Below are positions 45,964 through 55,137 of a stretch of 64,000 nt of DNA, in pieces. The notes beneath the pieces were generated by a model. It worked only from the letters and a program-made list of their open reading frames with translations. It ran no database searches and had not been told where the DNA came from. How positions within the stretch are numbered: the first letter of the stretch is position 1; each line of letters begins with the position of its first letter. The position numbers were made by a program, and so were the translations under genes. The DNA is from Methylococcales bacterium (lineage in GTDB: Bacteria; Pseudomonadota; Gammaproteobacteria; Methylococcales; Methylomonadaceae): NCBI GenBank assembly GCA_026398895.1, contig JAPLRZ010000044.1, positions 62,001-126,000 of the forward strand, in the 5' to 3' direction.

Positions 45964-46494
45964 ATGGTACATAAAATCGCAAAAAAAATTGTCTCTTATA
46001 AAGTGGCAGGTAATGAAACGCCTATTCCTGCGGCGGTTATTAAGGAGTCAAAAATCAACGTGGAAAGTATGCACGAGAAGTTAGAACGTCCTGAAATTTT
46101 AATGGGTTCTACTTATAAAATTAAAACCCCGCAATCGGAACACGCGCTGTATATCACTATCAACGATGTGGTGTTGAATGCGGGAACGGACTATGCCGCA
46201 CGTCATCCTTATGAAGTGTTTATTAATTCCAAAAACATGGAGCATTTTCAATGGGTATTGGGGTTAACGCGGGTTATTTCGGCGGTGTTTCGTAACGGCG
46301 GCGATGTGTGTTTTTTAGTGGAAGAATTAAAAGCGGTGTTTGATCCACAAGGCGGCTATTTCAAAAAAGGCGGGGTGTTTATGCCGTCTCTAGTTGCTGA
46401 AATCGGTTATGCCATTGAAGCACATTTAAAAGTCATTGGGATGATTAAACCACCTGAAATGAACGAACAGCAAAAACAATTTTTAGGCGCGTAG
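45964..46494 (+). CDS. TSCPD-domain NrdJ partner (NrdJb-like)
   Basis: A 176-residue protein of the TSCPD family (YEVFINSKNMEHFQWVLGLTRVISAVFR, GGYFKKGGVFMPSLVAEIG), the small partner or detached C-terminal part of class II reductases, as in NrdJa/NrdJb of pseudomonads. In such genomes the two genes are usually adjacent; here they are about 6 kb apart, with the Fic, CBASS and restriction genes between them. It is probably still needed for full reductase activity. Confidence 0.8.
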   Translation: MVHKIAKKIVSYKVAGNETPIPAAVIKESKINVESMHEKLERPEILMGSTYKIKTPQSEHALYITINDVVLNAGTDYAARHPYEVFINSKNMEHFQWVLGLTRVISAVFRNGGDVCFLVEELKAVFDPQGGYFKKGGVFMPSLVAEIGYAIEAHLKVIGMIKPPEMNEQQKQFLGA

Positions 46495-46569
46495 CGTGCA
46501 GGCGATAGCTGTATTGCGTACTCTATTGCTAGTATGCCCTACGTCACAAAGCGTAAAAATAATGTGATA

Positions 46570-46681
46570 TAGCTAACGCACAATAACATGATACCGTTCG
46601 TGGTGAGCTTGTCGAACCACATTCACACTTCGACAGGCTCAGTGCGAACGGTTTTGTAATCATTTTATTAGCAGTTAGCTC
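46570..46681 (-). repeat. 112-bp MITE-like element, copy D
   Basis: Copy D begins TAGCTAACGCAC and ends GCAGTTAGCTC, flanked by TA at 46568-46569 and 46682-46683. Same orientation as copies B and E. Directly after it a further palindrome GGAGTACAA...TTGTACTCC occupies 46686-46710. Confidence 0.85.
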
Positions 46682-46790
46682 TAGTGGAGTACAAGTTAAC
46701 TTTGTACTCCTTTACCCTCTGCACAAAAATTCCACAAAAAATCCTTAGTCTCAGCATTTCCCCTGCACATTGTCCAGTCACACTAGAGAC

Positions 46791-48350
46791 ATGGACACTC
46801 ATCTTAAATTATCTTCGCCTCGGCTTTCTGTTTACCAGTGTTTGATTGGTGCGGGAATGCTTTTGATGGCTATCGAACCCATTGCTTGGCTGGTCAACAG
46901 TTGGCTTGATCCTGCGCATGATTCGCAGGGCGGCTGGGTGTTTTTGTTGTGCGCTGGGTTGTTTGTTTGGAGTATCTCCAGTGAAATGACTGCCAGTCCT
47001 TTAAAGGACTCGCAGTCATGCACTCAACATAAAAAAGCTATTATTTTGTTGTTAGGCACCGCCTGTATACGCGGCATGGGACAGATTTTTGCGGTCAATG
47101 TGTTGGGCGCGGTGGCGTTAGCGATAGATGTCTATGCGATAGGCTTGTTAGTCAATCTGGGCGAGCGGAAAAACGCGCTGTCAGCGGGTTGGTTAGCGGT
47201 GTTGTTTGCCTTTTCCTTGCCGATAGAACGGATTTTGCAACGGCTGCTTGGTTTTGGTTTACAACATTTATCAGCGGATGGCGCGTGTTTTGTATTGCGC
47301 GGCTTTTTTGACTCGGTGCAGTGTGCAGGGATACGGATTTTATTGGCAGGGCGTGATGTACTGGTGGATTTACCGTGTTCTGGCGTGCGCAGTATCACGC
47401 TGTTATGTTTGTTATATGCAACTTTGATGTGTGTGTTTAGACCCAGTTTATTAAGAGGTTTGTTAATCGGCGGGGTGACATTGGCGAGTGCATTAGTGGC
47501 TAATATTATTCGCATTAGTTTTCTGGCGACCTTTATCGCCTATCCCGAAAAAATAGGCGGCATTGATGTGATGGCGCAGCCGTATCATGATTTGATTGGG
47601 CTGTTTTGTTTGACTTTGGCGGCGTTGCCGTTGGTGTGCTTGAGCGGTCGTGCATCCTCTGGTGATACTGCAAGCACTGACAGGAGTCCAATAGCTTTAG
47701 CTATTGAAGTGAAAATAGCTAAAGCTATTTTACTCCGCCCTTATCTGACGCGTAGGAACGATAAATTTATTGCCTTTGGCTTTGTCATACTCGCCGCTGT
47801 CATTGTCTCTCTACCGCGTAAACCCTTAGATATTTCCAACACCCGCACGGCTTTAAACCTACCAACCTATCTCAATGGTCAAGTCGCACAAGCCATAGAA
47901 CTCAGCCAACAAGAACAAAACTATTTCACTCAATACAGCGGCACAGCGTTAAAAAGACGTTATGGCGACAGCAATGTTTTATTAATCCGCACTAATTCTC
48001 CGTTACGGCATTTGCATACCCCCGATGATTGTCTGCGCGGTTTGGGTTTTGATGTGCAGTATCAAGGTATTCATTATCAACCGTTACCCACGGCTATTTA
48101 CATTGCCACTGCCAAGAATGGCGCACAGTGGCGGGTTGCCGTCAGTTTTTATTCCGACTCAGGACAATTTACCACCAATGTGTCAGAAGTCGTGTGGCGT
48201 TGGTTGCAACAACCACACAGCACTTGGTATGCCTTACAACGTATTACCCCAATCTACATTCCCGAATCCGAAGCGACAGCATGGGATAACGCCTTGTTTG
48301 CCGCCTTGGATTTAAACACTCAGGAGATCCGTCATGTTACATCTCATTAA
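46791..48350 (+). CDS. Exosortase with C-terminal EpsI-like extension
   Basis: About 519 residues from ATG 46791 (TTG at 46770 is less likely). Several membrane helices contain the transpeptidase residues: Cys near residue 195 in LPCSGVRS, Arg in NIIRISFLATF, and His in QPYHDLIG. A soluble C-terminal domain follows (LRHLHTPDDCLRGLGFDVQY), like EpsI/DUF3485. Exosortases process PEP-CTERM-type surface proteins. The target is probably the VIT-vWA protein encoded next, with a 17-bp overlap. Two dispersed palindromes lie inside the reading frame without breaking it (46986-47019 and 47683-47736). Confidence 0.85.
   Translation: MDTHLKLSSPRLSVYQCLIGAGMLLMAIEPIAWLVNSWLDPAHDSQGGWVFLLCAGLFVWSISSEMTASPLKDSQSCTQHKKAIILLLGTACIRGMGQIFAVNVLGAVALAIDVYAIGLLVNLGERKNALSAGWLAVLFAFSLPIERILQRLLGFGLQHLSADGACFVLRGFFDSVQCAGIRILLAGRDVLVDLPCSGVRSITLLCLLYATLMCVFRPSLLRGLLIGGVTLASALVANIIRISFLATFIAYPEKIGGIDVMAQPYHDLIGLFCLTLAALPLVCLSGRASSGDTASTDRSPIALAIEVKIAKAILLRPYLTRRNDKFIAFGFVILAAVIVSLPRKPLDISNTRTALNLPTYLNGQVAQAIELSQQEQNYFTQYSGTALKRRYGDSNVLLIRTNSPLRHLHTPDDCLRGLGFDVQYQGIHYQPLPTAIYIATAKNGAQWRVAVSFYSDSGQFTTNVSEVVWRWLQQPHSTWYALQRITPIYIPESEATAWDNALFAALDLNTQEIRHVTSH
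46986..47019. repeat. 34-bp palindrome inside the exosortase gene
   Basis: A one-mismatch copy of the palindrome at 2403-2436, read in frame as MTASPLKDSQS in a loop near the N-terminus. Confidence 0.85.
47683..47736. repeat. 54-bp palindromic repeat inside the exosortase gene
   Basis: Begins GGAGTCCAATAGCTTTAGCT and ends with AATAGCTAAAGCTATT and ACTCC. A related element is at 26483-26540. It is 54 bp (18 codons) and encodes SPIALAIEVKIAKAILL in the linker between the membrane and C-terminal domains. Confidence 0.8.
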
Positions 48351-50469
48351 AATTACTGCCAGTCTACTGTTGCTACTGTTGCTACTGTTGGCTTGTGCCG
48401 CTAGTGCAACGCCAGACGTGGGTGGCACGATTGAAGCCGTCGCTGCCGATGGTAAGAAAATCAACTTTCCGCTACTGAAATCTGAACTACACGCCAATGT
48501 AAAAGGCGATTTAGTGACAGTAACGGTCAAGCAAACCTTTACCAATCCCAGCGATAAAGCACTGCACGCCACTTATTTATTTCCGCTCAATCAAAATGCC
48601 GCCGTACATGAAATGGTGATGGAAGTCGGTGATGAGCGCGTGCAAGCCAAAATTAAACGTATCGAAGAAGCCAAAGCCACGTTTGAACAAGCCAAACAAG
48701 AGGGCAAAGCCGCTTCTTTGTTGGTTGAACACCGTCCGAATATGTTCACTCAAGACATTGCCAACTTAATGCCGAATCTGCCTGTACAAGTCACGCTGAC
48801 CTATATTCAAACCTTGCCTAAAGTTGATGGACAGTATGAATTGGTGTTGCCGCTGGTTGTTGGCCCGCGTTATCAACCAGCAGGTGCGGGTGTACCGCCC
48901 ACGCCTGTTGCTGAGGTAAACAGCAAAACCAAACTAGGACAATGGGAAGTGGAAAAACTCCCCGCTTACCCCGAAGTTGCTGAATTAAACAGCCCTGCGA
49001 TTATTGATAAAGAGCGTGTATCTATCACGGTTGAACTAGATGCAGGTTTACCGATTACGGAACTCAGTAGTAAAACCCACGCGATTTCCGAAGAAAAAAT
49101 ATCCGCGAGCCAACGCGTCATTCATTTAGCCGACGGCAAAACCATCGACAACAAAGATTTTGTGTTGCGTTACAGCTTAAACGGCACAAAAACACAGGCG
49201 GGATTATTAGCGCATAAAGACGAACGCGGCGGTTTTTTTAGTCTGCAAATCGAACCGCCTGCCATGCCAGCAGCGAAAGACATTGCGGCGCGGGAAATGG
49301 TGTTTGTGTTAGATACGTCTGGTTCTATGGACGGTGAACCCGTCGCCGCAAGCAAGCAATTTATGCTACACGCTCTGCACAATCTGCACCCGAATGATTA
49401 TTTTCGTATTATTCACTTTAGCAATAATGCCGAAGAATTTACCGCAGAACCCGTCGCCGCAACGCCTGAAAATATTAAACGCGGCTTGGATTATGTGGAA
49501 AACTTAAGAGCCGATGGCGGTACAGAAGCCAATGCCGCGATACAACAAGCCTTCAGTAAACCCGCTAAAGATAACACGCTACGCATCGTGGTATTTTTAA
49601 CCGATGGCTATATCGGCAATGAATCCGAAGTGCTACAACAAATTGCCGAAAAAATCGGCAACGCCAGAATTTACGCGCTAGGTGTCGGTACATCGGTGAA
49701 CCGTTATTTATTGGAAGAAATGGCAATCAGTGGACGCGGATTTGCGCGGTTTATCGATCCAACGGAAAAAGCCGATGATGTTGCCATTCAATTAGCCAGC
49801 AAATTAGAAAGCCCTGTACTGACTGACATCAGCATTGATTGGGGTGACACACTCGTCAGCGATACCACGCCCGTAAAAATCCCTGATTTATTTGCAGGCG
49901 GCGCGGTACGCATTCAAGGTAAATACGCACAAGCGGGACAACATACCATTACAGTGAATGGCTTGCTCAATGGACGCAAAGCACAGTTACCACTCACGGT
50001 GACATTGCCTGAAAAGTCCGACGATAACAATAATCCCATTCCCGTGATTTGGGCGCGTTCACAAATTGCTGAAATGATGCACCAAATCAACACGCCGTAT
50101 CATATTCGTACTGCTGGAGGCATTGCCGACGATGAATTAAAAGCCAAAGTTACTGATTTAGGTTTGAACTTTGCCTTAACCACACAATGGACATCGTTTG
50201 TCGCTGTATCAGAAAAAATCGTCAACGCCCATCCTGAACAAGCCGAACACAGCAACGTGCCGCTACCAATGGTGAAAGGTGTGACTGCAAAAGCTTACGG
50301 TGATGAAAATGATCAATCAGCGGTTACTGCTAACACGCAGCCGATGATGCTGGCACAAAACTTTGCAGGCAGTTCAGCCCCCGAACCTTCATCGGTTGCA
50401 GGCTTGTTTATTATCGCGGTAATGGGTGCGTGGACATTTTATCGCCGCCGTTATGTGGAAATCATGTAA
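48334..50469 (+). CDS. VIT and vWA domain surface protein with PEP-CTERM-like tail
   Basis: A 711-residue protein with GGAGAT before the ATG. A signal peptide (LLLLLLLLLACAASA) is followed by a VIT domain (about 40-160), a vWA domain with MIDAS motif DTSGSMDGEP near 328, and a C-terminal PEPSS-hydrophobic helix-RRR tail that matches an exosortase sorting signal. It is probably anchored or released at the cell surface by the adjoining exosortase. Its binding partner is unknown. Confidence 0.85.
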   Translation: MLHLIKITASLLLLLLLLLACAASATPDVGGTIEAVAADGKKINFPLLKSELHANVKGDLVTVTVKQTFTNPSDKALHATYLFPLNQNAAVHEMVMEVGDERVQAKIKRIEEAKATFEQAKQEGKAASLLVEHRPNMFTQDIANLMPNLPVQVTLTYIQTLPKVDGQYELVLPLVVGPRYQPAGAGVPPTPVAEVNSKTKLGQWEVEKLPAYPEVAELNSPAIIDKERVSITVELDAGLPITELSSKTHAISEEKISASQRVIHLADGKTIDNKDFVLRYSLNGTKTQAGLLAHKDERGGFFSLQIEPPAMPAAKDIAAREMVFVLDTSGSMDGEPVAASKQFMLHALHNLHPNDYFRIIHFSNNAEEFTAEPVAATPENIKRGLDYVENLRADGGTEANAAIQQAFSKPAKDNTLRIVVFLTDGYIGNESEVLQQIAEKIGNARIYALGVGTSVNRYLLEEMAISGRGFARFIDPTEKADDVAIQLASKLESPVLTDISIDWGDTLVSDTTPVKIPDLFAGGAVRIQGKYAQAGQHTITVNGLLNGRKAQLPLTVTLPEKSDDNNNPIPVIWARSQIAEMMHQINTPYHIRTAGGIADDELKAKVTDLGLNFALTTQWTSFVAVSEKIVNAHPEQAEHSNVPLPMVKGVTAKAYGDENDQSAVTANTQPMMLAQNFAGSSAPEPSSVAGLFIIAVMGAWTFYRRRYVEIM

Positions 50470-50471
50470 AC

Positions 50472-50711
50472 GGACTGTGCGTATTGCTGGTATTAGTGCG
50501 ATTAAATCACCAATTATTACAAACCACCACCAGTAAAATAATCGCTTTCGGTATCGCAACGCTGATTATCGTACTGAGCGTATTACTGTGGCTAAAAGAT
50601 ATTGCCGCATTTTTAACCAGAGGGTTTGGGCAATGGGTTAGAGACTTTCATAAAATCAAACGACTTAAATTAAGGGTAGGGCAGTCAATAAGTTTCAGTT
50701 CAGCTAGTTGA
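50472..50711 (+). CDS. Possible small membrane protein after the VIT-vWA gene
   Basis: A frame open from 50430, overlapping the previous gene, runs to 50711. The non-overlapping part encodes two hydrophobic stretches (VLLVLVRLNHQL, IIAFGIATLIIVLSVLLWL) and a basic end. No good start codon with a ribosome binding site is clear, so it may be real, truncated or spurious. Confidence 0.35.
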   Translation, partial: GLCVLLVLVRLNHQLLQTTTSKIIAFGIATLIIVLSVLLWLKDIAAFLTRGFGQWVRDFHKIKRLKLRVGQSISFSSAS

Positions 50712-50922
50712 CAATAACGTGATAGTGGATTGCGTGTGCTGTCGCCATAAATTCAAGATTTTTGTTGTGGGTTATAGACCGTGAATGGCTATGCAATTAT
50801 TATCTTAACTGCTACTATATTGACTTGCCCCTATCAGCGACTGATTGGCGCGTCCCTCACACTATCATCATGTTTATAATCCTCTGTCTCTAGCAGAGAG
50901 ACAAACTAACGGAGATTGATTT

Positions 50923-51498
50923 ATGGGTATTTCATTAAACAAAGGCGGAAATATCAGTTTATCTAAAACTGATCCCACGCTAAAAAATATCATTGTTGGG
51001 CTAGGTTGGGACGCAAGACCCACCGATGGCGCAGATTTTGACCTCGATGCTAGTGCCTTTATGGTCAAAGCCGATGGTAAAGTCCGCTCTGACAGTGATT
51101 TTATCTTTTATAATCAAATGAAATCGACGTGTGGATCAGTTGAACACACGGGCGATAATCGAACAGGTGCAGGCGAAGGTGATGATGAAGCACTGATTGT
51201 CTTACTTGATAAAGTCCCCGCCGATATTGAACGCATTGTGTTCACTGTCACTATTCATGACGCAGAAAGTCGCAAACAAAACTTTGGGCAAGTTTCTAAT
51301 GCTTTCATCCGCGTGGTTAATAAAGACAGTAACAATGAAGTAGCGCGATTCGATTTAAGTGAAGATGCGTCCATAGAAACCGCGATGACCTTTGGTGAAA
51401 TCTACAAACACGGCAGCGAATGGAAATTCAAAGCAGTAGGGCAGGGCTATTCAGGTGGCTTAGCAGCGTTAGCACGACAATACGGTATTAGTATCTAA
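50923..51498 (+). CDS. TerD family protein 1
   Basis: A 191-residue TerD/TerE-type protein with GGAG before the ATG. The calcium-binding elements [12 protein letters not shown] and [13 protein letters not shown] are intact. TerD proteins belong to a stress system linked to tellurite, phage and colicin resistance and are thought to work at the membrane with TerC. It is the first of four tandem paralogues. A TATAAT lies about 50 bp upstream of the start, without a clear -35. Confidence 0.93.
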   Translation: MGISLNKGGNISLSKTDPTLKNIIVGLGWDARPTDGADFDLDASAFMVKADGKVRSDSDFIFYNQMKSTCGSVEHTGDNRTGAGEGDDEALIVLLDKVPADIERIVFTVTIHDAESRKQNFGQVSNAFIRVVNKDSNNEVARFDLSEDASIETAMTFGEIYKHGSEWKFKAVGQGYSGGLAALARQYGISI

Positions 51499-51526
51499 TT
51501 CAACATAACAACACTCGGAGATTACA

Positions 51527-52102
51527 ATGGCTATATCACTCAGTAAAGGCGGCAACGTCAACTTAAGCAAAGAAGCACCAGGTCTTAATAAAATCATCGT
51601 GGGTTTAGGTTGGGATGCCAGAGCCACCGACGGCGCGGCATTTGACTTGGATGCCAGCGCGTTTTTAGTGAAACTCGATGGTAAAGTACGTTCAGATAGT
51701 GATTTTTGTTTTTATAATAATAAAGTAGCAGGCGATGGCTCAGTTCAACATCAAGGCGACAATCTTACAGGTGCGGGCGAAGGTGATGATGAAGTCGTTA
51801 AAGTTGAATTATCCAAAATACCTAGCGATTTAGATAAAGTCGTGTTCTCCGTGACCATTAATGATGCGGAAGCGCGTAGACAAAGTTTTGGTCAAGTCTC
51901 ACACGCTTATATTCGCATTGTCAACGAAGAAGGCGGCGCGGAAATTGCCCGTTATGACTTAAGCGAAGATGCGTCAACCGAAACAGCGATGATTTTTGGT
52001 GAAATTTATCGTGTCGGGTCAGATTGGAAATTCAAAGCAGTTGGTCAAGGTTTTGCGGGTGGCTTAGGACCCTTGGCAATATCGTTTGGTGTGAATGTTT
52101 AA
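51527..52102 (+). CDS. TerD family protein 2
   Basis: A 191-residue paralogue of the first TerD protein, highly similar along its length ([34 protein letters not shown]). GGAG stands before the ATG. The two genes probably arose by tandem duplication. Confidence 0.93.
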   Translation: MAISLSKGGNVNLSKEAPGLNKIIVGLGWDARATDGAAFDLDASAFLVKLDGKVRSDSDFCFYNNKVAGDGSVQHQGDNLTGAGEGDDEVVKVELSKIPSDLDKVVFSVTINDAEARRQSFGQVSHAYIRIVNEEGGAEIARYDLSEDASTETAMIFGEIYRVGSDWKFKAVGQGFAGGLGPLAISFGVNV

Positions 52103-52111
52103 GCTCATTCA

Positions 52112-53365
52112 GTGATGAACATTTTCAAAGGGCAGCGTATCGCTCTGGCTTCATTATTTGAAAATAACGCACAAGCCGATCGCTTTCAGGTCGGCTTGTC
52201 TATTTCTGGTAACAAAGAAGCGATTGATTTCGCCTGTTTTGGCTTAGACAGCCAACAAAAATTGTCTGACGATGCCTACATGACCTTTTTTAATCAGCCG
52301 AAAACACCGTGTGGTGCAGTTGAATTATCAACGCCTGTGGGTGACACACTGGGTTTTTCTTGCCAGTTAGCCAAACTTCCTGCCAAGATAGATAAGTTGG
52401 TGTTTACTGCCGCGATTGATGGTTCAACATCAATGGGGCAAATAAAAGACGGTTATTTACGGTTTCTTATTGGCAATCAAGAAGTAGCGCGGTTCGCTTT
52501 TTCGGGTAAAGATTTTCAAGACGAAAAAGCTGTCATGCTCGGTGAACTTTATCGAAAAGACGGTGATTGGCGGTTTTCTGCGGTTTGCCAAGGTTTTAAC
52601 GGAGGTATGGCTGCGTTAGTGAAGCATTTTGGCGGCGAAGTTGCCGAAGAAACACCGTCACCTGTCAGCACTAAATTGTCATTAGAAAAAAAACTCGCCT
52701 CTGCGCCTAAGCTCATTAATTTAGCTAAAAAAGCCACCGTCTCATTAGAAAAATATCAGTTACAAGAGACTGTTGCTCGCATAAGTTTAGTTCTGGATGC
52801 GTCTGGCTCTATGATGAACCAATACAGAACAGGCAAAGTGCAAGAAGTGATTGAACGTTTATTACCGTTGGCAGTTCATTTTGATGATGACGGTGAATTA
52901 GACGTGTGGGCATTTTCCAGTAACGTATTGGCTCTACCTGCGGCTACGCTCAATAATTATGCTGATTTTATCAATACCACCGAAGGCGGTTGGCGTAATT
53001 GGGGCATGATGAGTATTAACAACGAACCTAAAGTCATTAAACAAGTCATCGAGCTTTATCAAAAAACGCTGTTGCCTGTATTGGTGATTTTTATCAGTGA
53101 TGGTGGCGTTAGTCGCAACAAAGAAATAAAAGACTTATTAACAGGTGCTGCTTGTTTGCCGATTTTTTGGCAATTCATCGGTATTGGTGGTCGCAATTAC
53201 GGCGTGTTAGAACAACTCGACACAATGGCAGGGCGCGTAGTTGATAACTGCGGTTTTTTTGCCTTGGATGATCTCAATAGTATTAGTGAACAAGAATTAT
53301 ATGACCGTTTGCTAAGCGAATTCCCACTTTGGCTTAAAGCCGCTAAAAACAAACACATTTTGTAG
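52112..53365 (+). CDS. TerF-like protein: TerD domain plus vWA domain
   Basis: A 417-residue protein. A divergent N-terminal TerD-like domain (about 1-175) lacks most of the acidic calcium motifs. It is joined to a C-terminal vWA domain with MIDAS motif LDASGSMMNQY near 230. The length and order match TerF. In Ter systems such proteins are thought to assemble complexes with TerD paralogues in a metal-dependent way. It starts 9 bp after the second TerD gene. Confidence 0.88.
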   Translation: MMNIFKGQRIALASLFENNAQADRFQVGLSISGNKEAIDFACFGLDSQQKLSDDAYMTFFNQPKTPCGAVELSTPVGDTLGFSCQLAKLPAKIDKLVFTAAIDGSTSMGQIKDGYLRFLIGNQEVARFAFSGKDFQDEKAVMLGELYRKDGDWRFSAVCQGFNGGMAALVKHFGGEVAEETPSPVSTKLSLEKKLASAPKLINLAKKATVSLEKYQLQETVARISLVLDASGSMMNQYRTGKVQEVIERLLPLAVHFDDDGELDVWAFSSNVLALPAATLNNYADFINTTEGGWRNWGMMSINNEPKVIKQVIELYQKTLLPVLVIFISDGGVSRNKEIKDLLTGAACLPIFWQFIGIGGRNYGVLEQLDTMAGRVVDNCGFFALDDLNSISEQELYDRLLSEFPLWLKAAKNKHIL

Positions 53366-53389
53366 TTACACACAAACGAGAATAATGTC

Positions 53390-53977
53390 ATGGCACTAAA
53401 TTTAGAAAAAGGGCAAAAAATTTCCTTGTCCAAAGAAGCAGGCGGTAACTTAACCAAAGTCACAATGGGCTTAGGTTGGGACGCGGTTAAAAAAGGCGGA
53501 CTGTTAGGCGGTATGTTTGGTAGCAGCGGTGGTTCTATCGACTTAGATGCCTCTTGCGTTATGTTTGATGAAACAAATAAAATCATCGATACCATTTGGT
53601 TTAGACAACTAAAAAGCAAAGACGGCAGCATTGTCCACACAGGCGATAACACCACAGGCGAAGGTGAAGGCGATGATGAGCAAATCATTGTCAGTTTGGA
53701 TAAAGTGCCAGAAACCGTTAAAGCCTTGGTTTTTACCGTCAATTCGTTTACAGGGCAAACCTTCGACGCAATTGAAAGTGCCTATTGCCGTATGGTAGAT
53801 AGCAGCAATAATAAAGAAATTGCCCGTTATACCCTGAGTGGCAAAGGCTCACACAGTGCGCAAATCATGGCAAAACTGTACCGTCATAACGGCGAATGGA
53901 AAATGCACGCCATTGGTGAAAATGGTTTTGGTCGCACTATCGAAGCCCTATTGCCACAAATTATCACCCACTTATAA
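53390..53977 (+). CDS. TerD family protein 3 (TerX/TerZ-like)
   Basis: A 195-residue TerD-family protein with a Gly-rich insert (KKGGLLGGMFGSSGGS) before DLDASCVMFDE, as in TerX/TerZ branches. The second acidic motif GDNTTGEGEGDDE is intact. The next gene starts 2 bp after its stop. Confidence 0.9.
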   Translation: MALNLEKGQKISLSKEAGGNLTKVTMGLGWDAVKKGGLLGGMFGSSGGSIDLDASCVMFDETNKIIDTIWFRQLKSKDGSIVHTGDNTTGEGEGDDEQIIVSLDKVPETVKALVFTVNSFTGQTFDAIESAYCRMVDSSNNKEIARYTLSGKGSHSAQIMAKLYRHNGEWKMHAIGENGFGRTIEALLPQIITHL

Positions 53978-53979
53978 GC

Positions 53980-54996
53980 ATGAGAATTTGGTTTAACAAA
54001 ACATTTTCCACTATACAAGCTGTGTTAAAAAACCTTCGCCAGTCAGTTCCCGCTGGCGAAGTGACTTTAATTTGTACCCACACTCACAATAATGCCTCTG
54101 CTTTTTTAGCCGCCGATGAACACACTCTTGAACCTGTCGATTTAACAGGCGAAGACTATATTCACTGGTGTTTAGCATTTTGCCTCGATCATCACATCGA
54201 TATATTTTGGGTCGGTAAAGAAGCCGCATTAGCCAGTCAACATCATCTGCTGTTTGAAGCCGTTGGCACAAAAGTATTATCTGTTGCCGACCATGACACG
54301 CTAATGTTACTGCATGACAAAGCGCGTTTTTATACCGAACTACCCAGCGATGTGGCACAAGTGATGGACTTTGTCGCCGTTAATCATCGGGATGAATTCG
54401 ATGGCGCGTTAGAAACCTTATCCGCTAAACATGAAAAGCTGTGTGTTAAACCTGCGGTCTCGGTCTTCGGTTTAGGTTTTCGTATCTTAGACACCGAACG
54501 CGATAGCATCACCCAACTATTGAATGGCGTGGAATATCAAATACCGCTACAAGAATTAAGACTAGGTATGCTCAACACCCCGCAATTTGACACCCTGTTA
54601 GTCATGGAACACCTCAACGGGCATGAATGGAGCGTCGATTGTGCAGGGCGACACGGTGAATTACTGTGTGCCGTACAGCGTAAAAAATCCCTGTTAGCAG
54701 GACACGGGCAAATGATAGACAACCACCCCGATATTCAAGGTATGGTCGAACGCCTAACCGCCCACTATCACTTAAACGGCATCTTCAATATTCAATTTAA
54801 AGAAGGCGTACATGGTGTGCGCCTACTAGAAATTAATCCCCGTCCCTCAGGTGGTTTCGGCATGGCGTGTCTAGCGGGTGCAAATTTAGCAGCTATGGCG
54901 TTGCAAGCGTTCAAAGGCGAAACGGTTGAACCTGCTACGCTTCATTATCAGCGTAGAGTCACTGAGATTGCCACACCTGTTATTTTGCATGATTGA
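53980..54996 (+). CDS. ATP-grasp enzyme of Ter biosynthetic module
   Basis: A 338-residue ATP-grasp protein. Visible elements are the central VKPAVSVFGLGFRIL lysine strand and the metal-binding end LLEINPRPSGGFGMACLAG. Comparative genomics has linked Ter operons with a set of ATP-grasp, phosphoribosyltransferase and HAD enzymes thought to make an unknown nucleoside-like metabolite; all three occur here. The set is split: the other two genes lie 2.2 kb downstream, after an AAA-PIN pair. Confidence 0.85.
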   Translation: MRIWFNKTFSTIQAVLKNLRQSVPAGEVTLICTHTHNNASAFLAADEHTLEPVDLTGEDYIHWCLAFCLDHHIDIFWVGKEAALASQHHLLFEAVGTKVLSVADHDTLMLLHDKARFYTELPSDVAQVMDFVAVNHRDEFDGALETLSAKHEKLCVKPAVSVFGLGFRILDTERDSITQLLNGVEYQIPLQELRLGMLNTPQFDTLLVMEHLNGHEWSVDCAGRHGELLCAVQRKKSLLAGHGQMIDNHPDIQGMVERLTAHYHLNGIFNIQFKEGVHGVRLLEINPRPSGGFGMACLAGANLAAMALQAFKGETVEPATLHYQRRVTEIATPVILHD

Positions 54997-55032
54997 ATTT
55001 GCTTAAACACTTGTTACCACGCGGGAGCGAGA

Positions 55033-55065
55033 AAACCTCCTAGGTTTTGAAAACCTAGGAGGTTT
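55033..55065. terminator. 33-bp hairpin after the ATP-grasp gene
   Basis: Arms of 16 bp (AAACCTCCTAGGTTTT and its complement) around one G. It shares its geometry and AGGTTTT-AAAACCT core with 18622-18654. It could end the first half of the Ter transcript. Confidence 0.6.
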
Positions 55066-55137
55066 ATTTAGTCAGTCGAACTTATTGGCATAAACTTATC
55101 TTATCGTATTCACCTCAGCAATTAATGCAGAAAAGTT

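Noticed and set aside
50430-50471. ATG at 50430 as the start of a 93-residue protein
   Set aside because: It lies inside the VIT-vWA gene with no ribosome binding site; only the downstream part might be real.
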